64,000 nt of DNA from Spirometra erinaceieuropaei (Eukaryota; Platyhelminthes; Cestoda; Diphyllobothriidea; Diphyllobothriidae): the NCBI GenBank assembly GCA_902702965.1, contig CACRXP010000429.1, forward strand, positions 180,677 through 244,676. Direction: 5' to 3'. The position numbers and the translations under genes are program-made. Shown in pieces: positions 23,160-35,746 of the stretch (position 1 is its first letter; every line of letters starts with the position of its first letter). The notes beneath the pieces were generated by a model. That model saw only the letters and a program-made list of their open reading frames with translations, had not been told where the DNA came from and did no database searches.

Positions 23160-23654
23160 GACCGCAATGGAACATTTTAGCCAATGAAACGATAGAATAC
23201 AAGACAAGTGCAACTTAGATCTAATGATGCTCCACGTACACTACGATGGAAGTTACTGAGCACTGGAAACATGAGGTTGCCGACACACCACCTTTCTTAG
23301 TGTCTAGGGTTGCTTTCCAAGCGTTCTGGTTGACTAATTGTTTGAGATCATTCCCCGCCATAGCATTCGTTTCCATTCCAAACCGTTGAGGTGTTAATCC
23401 AAAATGCCAACAAATGCAATTATGCATATATTGTGCGCATTTGGCCATTTGACAGTCCTTGTCCCTATAAATTATACTATGGTCTGGAAGGCAGGCATCG
23501 CAAGAAACATCGTTTGAAGATGGCAGGTTCTTTAGGAAAAGTAAGATTTTTATCAGTGAATTTTCGGAACTGGTTTCCCAGCTCGTCGTCAGAAATCTAT
23601 GTTATGTACAAACATAGTTAACTATTTATCCCTGTCGAACAATTGATTCTATGG
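23160..23654. other. Non-coding DNA, no supported gene
   Basis: Only short unassigned frames. Lies downstream (in minus-strand sense) of the Penelope-like copy C. Confidence 0.35.
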
Positions 23655-24190
23655 TTGGCCGAAGCCTGCGCCAATGCACGTCAATGGTTTTTCCTCACCC
23701 CCTCGGCATTGACTGTGCTCGTTTCCATTTGTCCTTGAGAAATTATAAGTGGCATCTTGATCGATATTCCGATTGATGCATGCCTCATCTAAATGCATTG
23801 CTTCCAGCAATTTGCGGCTTTCCCTATTGGGCAGGCGCCAACAATGCGCGAGTTTTCCCATGCAAATTTGTGTCCGGTGTCCAGTGTGTACAAATACACT
23901 TGAGATGGATGATCTCGTCTCAGCACCGCTAACTGATACTCATGTATACGGGCCGAGGCAGATTTCCCGGTCAGCCCGCAATGGATGGCATCACATCTGG
24001 TAGATGGAACCTTATAGACAACACCTCTTCTATCGAGATTGCCAACCCTGCCCTTAGGGTGTACAAGCTGTGTACGCAAGGTGTTTGCAGACTGGTGTGC
24101 TACGTCAGATAAAAGTAACACAACATCCTGCTAAACCCTAAGGACAGGGTAGGCTATATCGAATGAACGCTTCTGGTTTTTATTCTTCCC
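23655..24190 (-). pseudogene. Penelope-like element C-terminal remnant with GIY-YIG domain (copy C)
   Basis: Two overlapping minus-strand frames read the linker and endonuclease end of a Penelope-like element. The linker is NTLRTQLVHPKGRVGNLDRR (about 24,030-24,085). The domain start GVVYKVPSTRCDAIHCG follows, then ARIHEYQLAVLRRD (about 23,925-23,960) and, after a frameshift, KLLEAMHLDEACINRN (about 23,770-23,820) with its candidate catalytic Glu. Upstream a short YPVLRV segment matches the pre-linker position. It shares QLVHPK and RIHEHQLAV-type blocks with copy A, so both belong to one lineage. The RT core is missing, and frameshifts show it is inactive. Confidence 0.8.
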
Positions 24191-25200
24191 CTCAATCTGT
24201 GGAAATTGCACCGCACTCTGTATGGTTTTGACGTACTCTTATGGTCTACCATGAGCTGCCATCGTGATCACTGACGTAGACATTGAAACGGTTAACGGTT
24301 AGAATATCGGTCATTAAATGGTCATGACACTAATTCCAACAGTCCCTGATTAAGGAGGGAAGTGTGCATTTTCATTGATACGTAGCAGCATGACAAATAC
24401 CTATTGCTATTGAGTCCGACGGCCGATCAGAGCCTAAATCCAAAAAGTCAGATAAATAAAACACTTGTTACAACGATCACGTCTCTTTTCTCACAAAAGA
24501 GTCATGTCTTGACAATCATAATCTGAATGGACGCCGATCTTTTTAACAGGCTTGCCTGACCTAGCCCTCCAAAAAACTCACTTATATAAAATTGGACCAT
24601 TGTAGCTGTATAAACAAAAAACTTAGTAAACAACGGCTGTTTCCTTTAAGCACAAAACTGACATTATGAATAGCCTGTTAAAATTTGAAAAATATGACTT
24701 CGGAGTTTCCCAAAATACACATGCTGCGATATCCCGGTATGCATTTGCATATGACACGACTCATGATGAAGACAAAAATTTTCTAAATGAACATTTGGGT
24801 ATGCAAAAAACGTATGAGGAAAATACTATTAAAAGGGATTGAGTTCAGACGCGGAGCAAAGACAGAACAGCAGGATAGTGACTTAAGCAGGGTCTGGGTT
24901 GTAAGAAAACGTCAAAATAGTCAAACCACAAAAATACCGTCATTACTGGGAGCCGTTAATAGACAAAATGCATGAAAATGGAAAATTAGTTATGGGACTC
25001 AAGAAATGAAAACCGATAGTCCAAACTATCATCGTTAGGTTGGAATAGCAACCTTCCCTCACCTGTTTCCCGTTATGTGGCCACAATTTGTACATTATGC
25101 GACCTAACTAATACAAAATATGCCAAAGAAATTTAGATGATCAGTTATGGTCAACCATCCTCCTAGACTACTTTATATAATGTCTTTGTTTGATGCCCAA
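24191..25200. other. Mostly non-coding; possible Penelope tail scrap
   Basis: At about 24,255-24,310 the plus strand reads AIVITDVDIETVNG, resembling the tail phrase downstream of PLE GIY-YIG domains near 0.5 and 57.4 kb. The rest holds nothing recognisable. Confidence 0.3.
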
Positions 25201-25202
25201 TA

Positions 25203-25457
25203 CAGTGCGTGACCAATCTCATAAAATGTCAAAATTCTGAAATGCGCTTTGGATTTAGAAGGGTTGCCTAGGTGACATTGCCATATTGATTATCCTGCTG
25301 CACTATCCTATAATCGGATATCGGCTTTTAAATGCCCTGCTTTTCGTCCTCCTTCATAAACCACAGTCAGTAAAAACTAAGCACTTAATTAACGTGCGTT
25401 TTCACATCGATTTTTTACAGTCTTGCAAATTCAAATATATATTTTATAGAAAACATG
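25203..25457 (+). mobile_element. Fold-back MITE, left arm interrupted (copy 4)
   Basis: Begins CAGTGCGTGACCAATCTCAT after TA and follows the family order to the CAAATTCAAATATATATTTT body segment. There a second fold-back element (copy 5) is inserted at a TA. A continuation of copy 4 beyond copy 5 was not recognised. Confidence 0.65.
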
Positions 25458-25459
25458 TA

Positions 25460-25905
25460 CAGTAGATGTGCTAACTCATGAAATGTCAACCAACATTTCG
25501 GAATGCGTTCTCGTTTCGAAAAGATGAATTAAGTAGTGTTGTAAAACTACTCATAATGCAGCATAAGTCTATAATGATCCGGTTACCTCAGAGTGTCGGC
25601 TTTCGAAAGAACTTATTTTTGGCTGCATGCATGATCTATACTCTGCAAAAAATGACGACTTATGTAGTATGCAATTTTCTCATTGATTTTCGGTTTCCTT
25701 GAAAATTCAATTGTATTTCATGGAAAACATGCATAAAAATATTCATCCTTTGACTTATTCGGTAGAAAATCAGGTCTTCCTTCAATTTCATACTCAAACA
25801 AAGAGTATAATTCGGTTTTAAAAAAAGTTTCTAATTGTGAAATTTTTAATATCGTTAAATGGCCGTTCATGAAACGTCATGTATCTGCATTTACGAATGT
25901 GGCTT
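25460..25905 (+). mobile_element. Fold-back MITE nested in copy 4 (copy 5)
   Basis: Begins CAGTAGATGTGCTAACTC after TA. It carries the full left-arm motif order up to the TTTTTAATATCG segment, with no complete inverted arm seen. Because it splits the body of copy 4, the CAGTAGATG subfamily was active after copy 4 had inserted. Confidence 0.7.
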
Positions 25906-27560
25906 GTAAAGTTGACAATATTGCTCAAATCTACTGCTTAATTTTATGAACTTCATATAGTCTCCTCTTAACACCGTAAAAAAATGCATGTTTTTCCGTA
26001 CACGGGAAATATACAGCTTGGACAGAACAGAAAATTAACCTTAACAATTCACCCCCATTAGTGCACAAAAAAGTTCTTTCGTTGAATGCCGACTTATATG
26101 ATATGATTAATCCCGACATGTGATCAACTATTTTTGCCAACTGAATAGTAGCTCATTTCATGTTCCATGCCAATTGACATGCACGGATGCAAATGCCGTG
26201 GGATATTTAGACCTGCTGTGTAGACTTGCCATTCCGCAATCCATGTTTAAGTGCGCAATGTCCCGGGCAAGTTACTCTGCCAGGCAAAACGATCCTACGC
26301 AACGTTAGCTATAGAGTACAGTGAATCAAATTCCGTTCACTTTAACTTACCTTCGGCACGTTCAGATTGCATCTCAGTCCTTGTATTTCATTGGGCAGGT
26401 TGTGTAACGCATCGGCAAAAACCACCACTTATCATGGCGACATGGCACTTAACATTACACAAAACTGAACATTTATGAAACCAGAATTTACAAATAGGAC
26501 AAGAAAATTCAGGTTGCAAAATTAAATATGTCCATTAAAAAGGGAATTTTACTATGCACGAGACGGAGGCAAGTCTTGCCATTTATTAGGCTTTTTTGAT
26601 AGCACTGATTTTACATATCCGATCATCTGGCCATATTTTTTATATCGAATATTCCTAGGCGGGAGCCCAGGCAGTCGTTTATAAGAATTTGCTTATCCTG
26701 CCACCTTACACCCAAGGTAATTTTGCACTAAATGCGCTCACTATCGGACAAAAAATACTATTTAACTAAATTGTCAGTCCATTTGATGCAGTAAAAGGGC
26801 TATAAGCTTATGCAACTAAGGCTAAAAATATACGAAATTGTTTTTAAAAACATTTATTCTGAGGTTTTTTATAAGCAAGCTGACTGACTTATCCTAACAA
26901 AAGTGACTTCGTAAAACATATTTTCTCTCCGACCGTTCGTTTCCTAATAATTACCTTCGTCGGCAGGTAAATGTGGAGCTGCATTGCCTATTCTGCAAAA
27001 TTTGAACGTAAGTATATTAGGACATGATGTCCGTGGCTAATAACTGCGCAAAGGTTGACAATATTATTATAATACGAAAAAATACACAAGTAATGCTTTG
27101 CGTAGATACGCAAATTGTTATTTCGGTAAGTTTTGGCATCCCAAAGGACAGTGTCATCCTTTGAGGTGGGAGCCTAAACTATTAGTACCCGGCACTTGAA
27201 GTAAAACAAATTCAGACCAAGTAATTTATTAGTTTAACTTCCTAACTAATGGAAAATTGGAATGGTGCGGCAGATGGGTTGAATACAAATAATTGAAACT
27301 TTTTCACAATGATGTTTCTCACCCTGAACTAATAAGCTATGTTATAACATGACTGTAAAGCAATACCCGTGTTAAAATGAATTAGTTCAAAATTAAAGAA
27401 AAATCCATTTAAAATAGGATGTTTGAGATTATATGCACGCAGAAAGCCTCAATTCCCCAGGAGACCAGCTGTTATAGTGTTTAAATGCGACTCATCAATA
27501 TCTGCAAACTGAGAGACTGGGAATAGAAGGCTACGTATGATGGCCCGATGGACCTGTATG
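25906..27560. other. AT-rich non-coding DNA, no supported gene
   Basis: Only short frames and no recognised repeat. Confidence 0.3.
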
Positions 27561-27626
27561 ACAGCATTATTAATCTTCCAGCGCGATCATTTCGACAGCA
27601 TAATTAATCTTCCAGCGCGATCATTA
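27561..27626 (+). repeat. 34-bp tandem duplication
   Basis: ACAGCATTATTAATCTTCCA and the following GCGCGATCATT are repeated 34 bp downstream with minimal change, so this is a recent local duplication. Confidence 0.85.
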
Positions 27627-28530
27627 TAATACACAGCTTTTCAGCTGCGGGACTCTGCAGAATAACAAATATCAGAGAGCCTGTGCATTGCACTGAACGT
27701 TTACCGAAGACGTTGTGACCTTCTCATATTAATATTCAAACATTTGTAAAACGGGCACCAGATTAATTTCCCCTATCACTTGGCAACAAAGGGGACATAT
27801 TCTTTTGGCTAAAATAATAAAAAACGTTGGAACTTTTCTGAATTATAAGTGCGGAGATGGATGTATGCATACGACTATCAAAGAACCCCGCCCTGCTGAA
27901 GTTAATGCGGAATAAGCCACAACGGATTTGCGCCATAACGTTTGTGAATAACAAGTGTTTTTATATTCATTAGGTCGTAACGGAAAATGACGATCTGTTT
28001 TCTCACAGACGAGAGGAAATTCTGACAGAGGCTCAAGAGTAATTGCTGACTGATCGAATAATTTTTAATGCTGCTTAACTGCTACAATCATCAAGCTACC
28101 GTTATTTTCAGTAAGTCTCATACCGAGTGGGGAATTATCGAAAGTTTACTTCGATCCAAGAGACTTAGAGAACAATAGTCTGCCATTAAAACACAAAATC
28201 CTTAATTGTAACTTTGACACACAATTTCATGTACGATATCACAAAGTTTTCATAATGTACTAAGAAGTGATAAACAGCCAAAAATGGTGTACCGTCTGTT
28301 TTGAAAGAAAATGAAATTTCAAAGAATCTGTTACATTTTATCTGGCGTCATAAATGGATTCCGACAAAGGCAAACTTACGCATGCAAATGTCGTTTAAGA
28401 TATGCTCGAACTTAGACTGTTATGACCATTCAACTCTTCGTAAAATTAAACAAAAATAAAAAGGAACGTTCTGGTGTTTAAAACTTTCCTAAAACCGCAA
28501 ACTAGATAGGGTTTAACGTGGCATATGCGT
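27627..28530. other. Non-coding DNA, no supported gene
   Basis: No feature recognised. Confidence 0.3.
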
Positions 28531-28534
28531 CTAA

Positions 28535-31140
28535 TAACGGCAACCAGTACAGGACGGAAGGTGACTTTATTACAAGTAGCTCACCTAAGTAAAAACCACA
28601 GCAAGAGTGTGGAATGTCAGCCCCTAGGCGCAGGCTAGTGTGCCAATCACAACTGCTCTCGATTTGCATGCGAAAACGCCAATAAACTGTGAACTACATA
28701 TGTTGATTTTCTCGGTCGAGGCACCTAATAGCAAACCTCTCTTCTCCCCGACATACAGTTTCGATGGATGAAATTCTAAAATGGTGTACGTTATGAGCTC
28801 TAAAGGTTCTCAATTTGTTAGTAAACACATTGCACTTGTTGCACATTTCCGTAGTCACCATCAAACGAACGTTTACTGATAACAAAAAAATCTACGCAAA
28901 AAGCGAATTGGGAAAAGCTACATATTCTGCCGACGGGTCATTTTAAGTTTAATTTGCTGAAACAAACATTGAAAAAAGGGTTGCTGAGGACAGGTCAATA
29001 TCTGTAGTTGTCCTGGGCCTAAGATGAGCGGTTAACATTGCCAAGCTACATTTTAAGTGCGGAAACGATTGTATAGGAGATTGGGAAAACATCTGGTGGT
29101 TCTGACAGTAGCGCCGCAGTCTACATATGGTAAATCATTACACTTACGCCTAAAATAGCAACCATTAAACGACAAAATGTGACTTTAGCACAAAGAGCTC
29201 ACTGATGTCTACCAGAGTGTATTTCCATGACGTGAGTAGCGCCTTCGGCTGCCTGCAATGCCGCACATTTTCCGAGTTTTCGAATTTTGCCATATCGTAT
29301 CCAAATATAGTAATGCACTTAAGGCACAAACTCGATAAATACTCACGGTCCAAATAGCAGGACTGGTTTGAAATGTCCGTTTAAGTCCATTTAGTGCAAA
29401 AACAAAAAATGAGGGCGTTGTCTGCAGTTTCTTGGAGAATACTGCACTAGGATTCACAAAGTGTTATTTTTGCATACAGTCGATTTTGAGACGATTTATC
29501 TGTTATGTGGAACATATCGCTGACTTTACTTAGTTCAAAATCTACAAATGTCTCACATTAGACCCTAATTGTACGCTTCGGTGGTCATTACTGTTAAGAA
29601 ATGTGAATAACTATATTACTAGTTATCTATTTTCTGGAATTTAGACCTATTGGTAGCATTACAGTGCCCATAAACATGAAGTTGATCGAGTTTACTCTCT
29701 AAGGTCCTCGTCTTCATATTATTGTATGGGCACAACTTTTCTGCCTGTTTTACAATCAAAACAACTCTGTCAAAATAACTCTGCGATAGAGGGCGGAATG
29801 CCAGCCACTGATCGGATGGCTAACTTGAGGCAGGTTGTCAATTACGAATGCTCTCAATCCAAATTCGAAACATCGACAAAGGTATGACTTATGTAGGTTG
29901 ATTTTCTCTGCCGAGGCACCCAGTGGAAAACCATTCTTCTCCCGACATGTCGGATTCAAATAAAGGATTTTTCCTCATTTGAGAAAACTAACGTCCTTCT
30001 TGGGTTAAATTTGCTCTTTTTATTTTCATCCACACCTTTTCGGACCTTCTGTCTGTTTTACAATCAAAACAACTCTGCCACAACAACTCCGCAGTTGAGA
30101 ATGGAATGCCAGTCACTAGGCGCAAGGCTCCTTAAAGACAGACGTTTAAAAGCGGCAACCGGTACACGACAAAGGGTGACTTTAGCACGAAGAGCTCATA
30201 CAAGTCAACGAGAGTATGTATCCATGACGTGAGTCGCGCCATCGGCTGCCTGTATTAGCGAAAATTTTCCCAGCTTTCGAATTTTTCCATATCTTATCCA
30301 AATATAGTTATGAGCTTGAAGCCCAAACTCGATTAATGCTTACGTCCCAAATAGCAAGACTGATTTGAAATGTCTGTCTAGGTCAATTTAGTGCAAAAAC
30401 AAGAAAAATGGGAGCATTGTCTGCAGATTCACAGAGTGTAATTTTTCCTATGGTCGATACTGGTGAACGTAAACATCAAAGGTAGACATCCACTTGCCAG
30501 TTCGGACGCGGCACACAGATGCAACGCTGCTCCATACTTATTCTGCCTGATGTTGGCCAGGGTTATTGCTGGCGGAATATTGACGGCGCAATATGAAGTT
30601 TTATTTTTAAATCCGAAAAAATACTTATCTAGGACATTTTGTTAAAGTCTGTTCTTCATATATTATAAATGTCTCATATTAGGTTTTACATTTTATGGTT
30701 TGGTAACCATCACTGACAGGAAAGCATTTAACTTGATAAACAGATATATATTCTCCAGAATGTAGACCTTTTTAGCAATGCTGTTCTCATAAACATCATT
30801 TTGATTGGGATTACTCAGAAGGGCCTTTTCATTCATTTTAGAAAACAAACCCTTGTTTACTCATCAGCTGCTCGTCGATGGGGTAAATGTGGTCCATTTG
30901 CCTTAATCCACACCTTCGCTGTGCGTTTTAAAATCAAAAATACTCTGTCACAACAAGCCCTCAAGTGGAATTTCGGTCACTGGCCGCAGGGCTGGTTTAA
31001 GGACAAGTTGTCTACCACGACTGCTTTCAACCCAAATGCAAAAACACAGATTGTTTGTGTTTGTCTGTTCGAGACGCCTAGTCGAAAACCGCTCTTTTCG
31101 CCGACAGGCCGAACTTCAATGGATGACTTTCTAAAGTGAT
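28535..31140 (+). repeat. Mosaic of diverged repeat modules
   Basis: Two kinds of module recur in the same orientation. The first begins GACTTTAGCACAAAGAGCTC (29,181) and recurs at 30,178 for about 300 bp, with a short version near 28,563. The second starts near a TGTTTTACAATCAAAACAAC segment (29,747 and 30,056; a diverged form near 30,925) and runs through GGAATGCCAGTCACTAGG-type and GTTGATTTTCTCxGxCGAGG-type anchors (28,701, 29,897, about 31,050). Spacing is not constant, so the array was rearranged after duplication. The short frames inside do not align between copies, which argues against coding. A further distant copy is suggested near 36,740-36,910. Confidence 0.6.
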
Positions 31141-31144
31141 AGTC

Positions 31145-33589
31145 TTGTTGAGACGTAAAGCGCTTGACTACCTGAGTAATCGCATCAGGCTTTAATTTTC
31201 AATTTTTCAGGCATTATCAAAAGAAGAGTTAGTGGCAGCAAGCATTTTACGCAAACAGCTAATCGCCAAAGTACAATTGGACAGCGATAGCGTGAAAAAC
31301 CACAATTAACCGTCGGTAGGCATTGAATCGCGTTGTTTGAAAACGGTAGAATGGCCTAGGCGAGTTTCGACAGTAAACTGACGAAACACAAGTAAACGCC
31401 GAAACTGTTTAGATTTCTGAGGGCAGTGTGATCGTACGCTTTCTTATGTCAACGAAACCTAGAGCGTAAATGAAAAAATAGAGCACATTTTCAAAAATAA
31501 TGGGGTTTAGGTAAAAGCTTGAGGTCTTGGAATGTAATTATTGTTGGAGGTGTAACGACTGGAACGGTTTGAAAAGAGATGCCAAGATAAAAACCCCATT
31601 GAACACGATTCACGGTATACCGATTGCTGCCGAAGAGTACTCTATTGTAAGGTCGTTCAGAAGTGACTTCGTATCAATAAAGTTCGGTAAGAGGATTTCA
31701 AAAGGCTTTACAAATATGCATACGTGTTGCTAACATGGGCTGAAAATGAGCGGTCAGCATCCATGGTTATTAGAAGCTGAATAATGTTTACGTTTGTCTG
31801 GATTTTGGCTAGGTCCGTTTAATAGCGTTCTGCTCATACCTTTTTGGTTAAGAATTGCATCTGAAAATTGCGTTTGAAAAATAAATGAAGATGCAAGTAC
31901 CTTTCTTAAGAGACGCAGATTGCAGTTTTAGAAATTAGTATATAGTCATCAAGACTTTAAAAATGGATAATTAATAAGGGGATTTAAGACGGTTTTGTCA
32001 AATAGCGTGGGTAGTATAGGACGAGTACCACAAGGCATTTAATGAGTTGTAGAATGCGTTATATTATGCAAAATGGCATTAGAAAGTTCGCATGTTTGGT
32101 TTTCAGAGTTGATTAAATTTGCAGACTATTGGCGATTTCTAATTATTGGAGTTAGAAAGTTTAGTTAAAAAGATGATTGAAGGCTTTTCGGAAGAATATA
32201 TGATTACTTTCAAAGCACAACCTTATGGTAGTCACAGTTAGCATGCCTACTCGGCGGTTTGTGAGCGTTAACTAGTCAACAAATACAAATTGTCGTGAAA
32301 TTGCTGAATTTAGGCAGACAGCCTTAGTGCCTACAGTCACTGCATTTTTGGAGTAATCACTGAAACCAGTGATTTTCTGCGAGAATTCCAAAGCATTGTA
32401 ATTAATGCATATATTATTGCGCACTAGGTAAGTAATTTTTTAATAAGATTGGAAATCGCATCGGACGGTGTTTCAAATAAAACTCCACCTGATTGTTTGT
32501 GGACGATATTTTTAGATCACCAGTCTTTGTTGGTGACAGTTTACAATTGTACATGGACAAACAACAATACTCCTTATCGTCTTATGCATTTTCGGCCTAA
32601 TTATCATACAATCCTATGCCTCAATGGTTTGTCAATCACCTAAATGTGTTTGTTGCTACCCCAACGTATGTCTAAAAAGTTTTGAATAGTAATTAAACGG
32701 GGATTAAGCTAAGCCAAAAGACCACGTTACGTGCGTATTTCATCACGCAAATTCGTAGTCATATTAGCAAACTTACGACGCGACATTAATTAGGGTCGAC
32801 AGTTCTACACTGATCGCTCCATAAGAGAGACAGAGAAGCAAGTTATTTTGCTCGCGTCGTACGGAAAAAAGAAGTAATGAAAACGTATTCGCATCGGCCG
32901 ACACTACTGCGCTTCAACGGTATCTTAATACTTGGACGATTTGCCCCCAAATGTCGCCATGAGCGGGTATATATAACAAACTAATTTCGTGCCTTCACTA
33001 AGAGGTTAAATGTAATAAAACAATAAACGACATACAAGCATAGCACGTGTGCCGTGACCTATTGTTTCTGTACGAATGGGCATTTTAATGAGGATTAATC
33101 AGTGAATAAATGTTCCAATTATTTGCCTAATAATGGAGCGCCTAAATTCATTCTGCATATCAATCGAGGCCATTTCCTTAATATCACCCATATTAGGAGC
33201 AAAACCCGCTCTCCAAGAGAACGCTGCGAATTGAAAATTTCACCGCCAGCCGTAATAAGTGATGACCGGCAGCCAAATAGTGCGAGCAGTTGGCCCTGTG
33301 CTGAAAACTCCTGACATTTTGTCTTTTTTCCCGAGCTTCCAAAAGACTTCCGACAAAAACTTTCCGATAATAAGGGCCTTTTGAAGTGTTTCATTTGATT
33401 CAACGATCATGATCTAGTTGAACACGTGAGGAAATACTCCGAAGCATAGTTTATTAGCCACTTACAAGCTACTAGTATTTGGCCTTCTTAGAGGTTAGTT
33501 GCATTGCGCTTTAAAAAGCACCCGGGCGTATTTTCATATTGCGCGTTGCGTTGACGCGTAGGCGAGGTTTGGTTTTGTAGCCTCACCTG
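31145..33589. other. Non-coding DNA, no supported gene
   Basis: No coding, RNA or repeat feature recognised. The 94-codon minus frame at 33,119-33,403 is unassigned. Confidence 0.3.
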
Positions 33590-33930
33590 AGTGAGACCAT
33601 ATTTCCAGCTTTGTAAAACAATATTAGTTAACTCAGGTGAAGTACCCACTCGTTGGTTTGGGAAGGGAACAAGAGCGCAAATAGAGCTCGAAGCATGTGC
33701 ACGGAAGCGACTGAAGGTGGCGCGATACAGTCATGTGCTAGATAAGGCAGATAAGGAGGACGCAGCCACAACTTGGAGGCTACGGAGGGAACCGCATGGA
33801 AATTCAAAACACATTGTCCCTGTCAGTGGAACCGATTGAATTCCACACGGTGTAAGCAATTGCATTAGCAAGTCTAGCCAGCCGCTAGCTCGGCTAAAAT
33901 AAAGAGGGCGCAAGTAGGACACGAAGCACG
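33590..33930. other. GC-richer unassigned segment
   Basis: Base composition is clearly richer in G and C than the neighbours (for example CGGAAGCGACTGAAGGTGGC at about 33,701). An 82-codon plus frame (33,591-33,839) has no recognised domain. It precedes the hammerhead-like motif by about 100 bp and may be part of the same unidentified repeat. Confidence 0.3.
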
Positions 33931-34035
33931 CGTAGGGATATGCATGTAAACTGATAGCTTGGTAAATTAAAATTGTAGGAGGGATGAAAATGCGTGATAT
34001 TTATGTAGTTAGAGTACTCGCACCGACTAATTTAT

Positions 34036-34104
34036 TGATACCACCACGTGGTATCACCCTGCTGAGCCCGCAGGACGAAACCGTACCGACGCGTTGAAAC
34101 GGAA
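34036..34104 (+). ncRNA. Hammerhead-ribozyme-like motif, probably inactive
   Basis: In order: a 9-bp hairpin (TGATACCAC / GTGGTATCA, three-base loop); then CTGCTGA; a short hairpin GCCC-GCA-GGAC with one mismatch; GAAA; and CCGT, which can pair with ACGG at 34,099-34,102. Hammerheads have CUGANGA, helix II and GAAA in this order. Here the fourth core position is C where A is required, and no usable U-H cleavage site is paired in the expected place. Helix II would be perfect with a single base change. Hammerheads are known from Penelope-like elements and retrozymes in animals, so a decayed mobile-element ribozyme is plausible. Confidence 0.45.
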
Positions 34105-35213
34105 TTCATTCAAAAGAAATGCTAATATCCTTGTTCACATTTCAGGGAGTAAAAATAATTGTAGACATCAAAGCAATTTATTGAGGTACAGCGTCGGTGC
34201 ACTACAGACCCACCAGTTTTGAGAAGCCATAATAAAAAGCGTCCCCTAATATCCGATGGGTTTGACCGTTGTTCCTTGTCATATTCGATCCCTCAACTAA
34301 CCATTATGTAACAGCTTTTTAGTTCTCGCGATCAACCAAACATTCACGGGGTAGATGATGGGATGCTTTTTTCAGAACAAGCTTAAAAATCAATTACAAT
34401 TTCAACAGCCACATCATCGTCCTCCAATAAACACTATATTCAAGCGGGTGGGGTAAAAACGTTACATTTATGAGATGTCATCTTTGCCAAGAACTGAGGT
34501 TAATAATGGTTATTACACCTGACAAACATCAATTATACGACTAGTTCTCAAAATTAGAACGATATATTATATATAAAATTCTGCGACTTAAACTCTGGAT
34601 TATTGACTAAAGGTGGAGTTTTGATAGTTTGGCAGTCATCACTGTTGGAGAATTATTCTTCCATATTAACAACTATCTGTTTTTGGGACTGTCGAGCTAA
34701 TGGTATGAAATATGATCTTCCAAAACAGCCAGCTGATAAATATTACGATGCTGCCAATGCTTGCACCGCCCTTTCCTCCACGCAAGATATCTTGCTGTGG
34801 TTACTCGTATGGTTGCTGTTTGTTTTACAATGTAAAGAACTTTGAAACTGAAATTGGAGTTTTAAATACTGGCCGCGGAGCTAAATTAATTATTAGGTGC
34901 CAGACGCGACGGTTGTCTAATTGCGAAGAAATGATATTCGGGGTGCGACTGTTAAGAGGAATGATCATCGTTAAGGCACTTTCACCATAACTCCTTGAAA
35001 TTAGATGACGAATGAGCGGCAAAGTTTCTCATTTTGTTCGTTGACACTTGACTGTTCAAGTTTGGTTTTCAGGGGAGTAGAGGTGATTGTGCATTATTCA
35101 TCATTTACTACGCTTGGTTGTGGTACGTTGTCATCTAGCTTTACGTGGGATTAGGCATATCAGCCGGTCTCGCGTAATGAGTATTATATTCTCGCACTCA
35201 GTCACGCATCCGG
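34105..35213. other. Non-coding DNA with weak repeat similarity
   Basis: Around 34,800-34,900 there is distant similarity to the TTTTACAATCAAAACAAC anchor of the 28-31 kb modules. Nothing else is recognised, and overlapping frames of about 80-92 codons are unassigned. Confidence 0.3.
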
Positions 35214-35253
35214 GGATGTAAGATGTTCATATTGACCCAACTGTGAAAAACTC

Positions 35254-35337
35254 GGCGCCTTGGTGGGATTCGAACCCACGCAGTAAGGGGGAAGGCTTTA
35301 GTACAGCCAACGCTCTAACAATCAGAGCTGCGAGGCC
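35254..35337 (-). repeat. tRNA-like head 1 of locus 1
   Basis: Minus-strand copy with B-box GGTTCGAATCC and an altered A-box/D-arm (AGCTCTGATTGTTAGAGC). Similar to the other heads but degenerated in the D-loop. Confidence 0.7.
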
Positions 35338-35557
35338 CCACCGGACGACGCGAGTTTTATCACACTTGGGTCAAGTTACCCGCCCAACCTACTGCAACGT
35401 CTGAAATCCACCAAATCTGATACAGTAAGTTGACTGCCCAAGCAGGATTTCCTACGTAATTCACCTAGAGTCCACCAGATGACTACTAGGCTCACGTAAT
35501 TCATTGATATTTTGGCAGATTTTGAATAATTCATATTGACTTAACTGTGAAAAACTC

Positions 35558-35641
35558 GACGCCTCGGTAAGATGCGAACCCACGCAGTAAGGGGGAAGGC
35601 TTAAGTACAGCCAACGCTCTAACCACCTGAGCTACGAGGCC
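35558..35641 (-). repeat. tRNA-like head 2 of locus 1
   Basis: The D-arm AGCTCAGGTGGTTAGAGC is intact. The T-arm is damaged: the B-box reads GGTTCGCATCT. Confidence 0.7.
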
Positions 35642-35746
35642 CCGCCGGACGACGCGAGTTTTATCACACTTGGTGGATTCCAGACGTTGGAGTAGGTTGG
35701 GCGGGTAACTTGACCCAAGTGTGATAAAACTCGCGTAGTCCGGCGG

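Noticed and set aside
28535..31140. CRISPR-like array
   Set aside because: The repeats are hundreds of bases long, diverged and unequally spaced, and the genome is eukaryotic.
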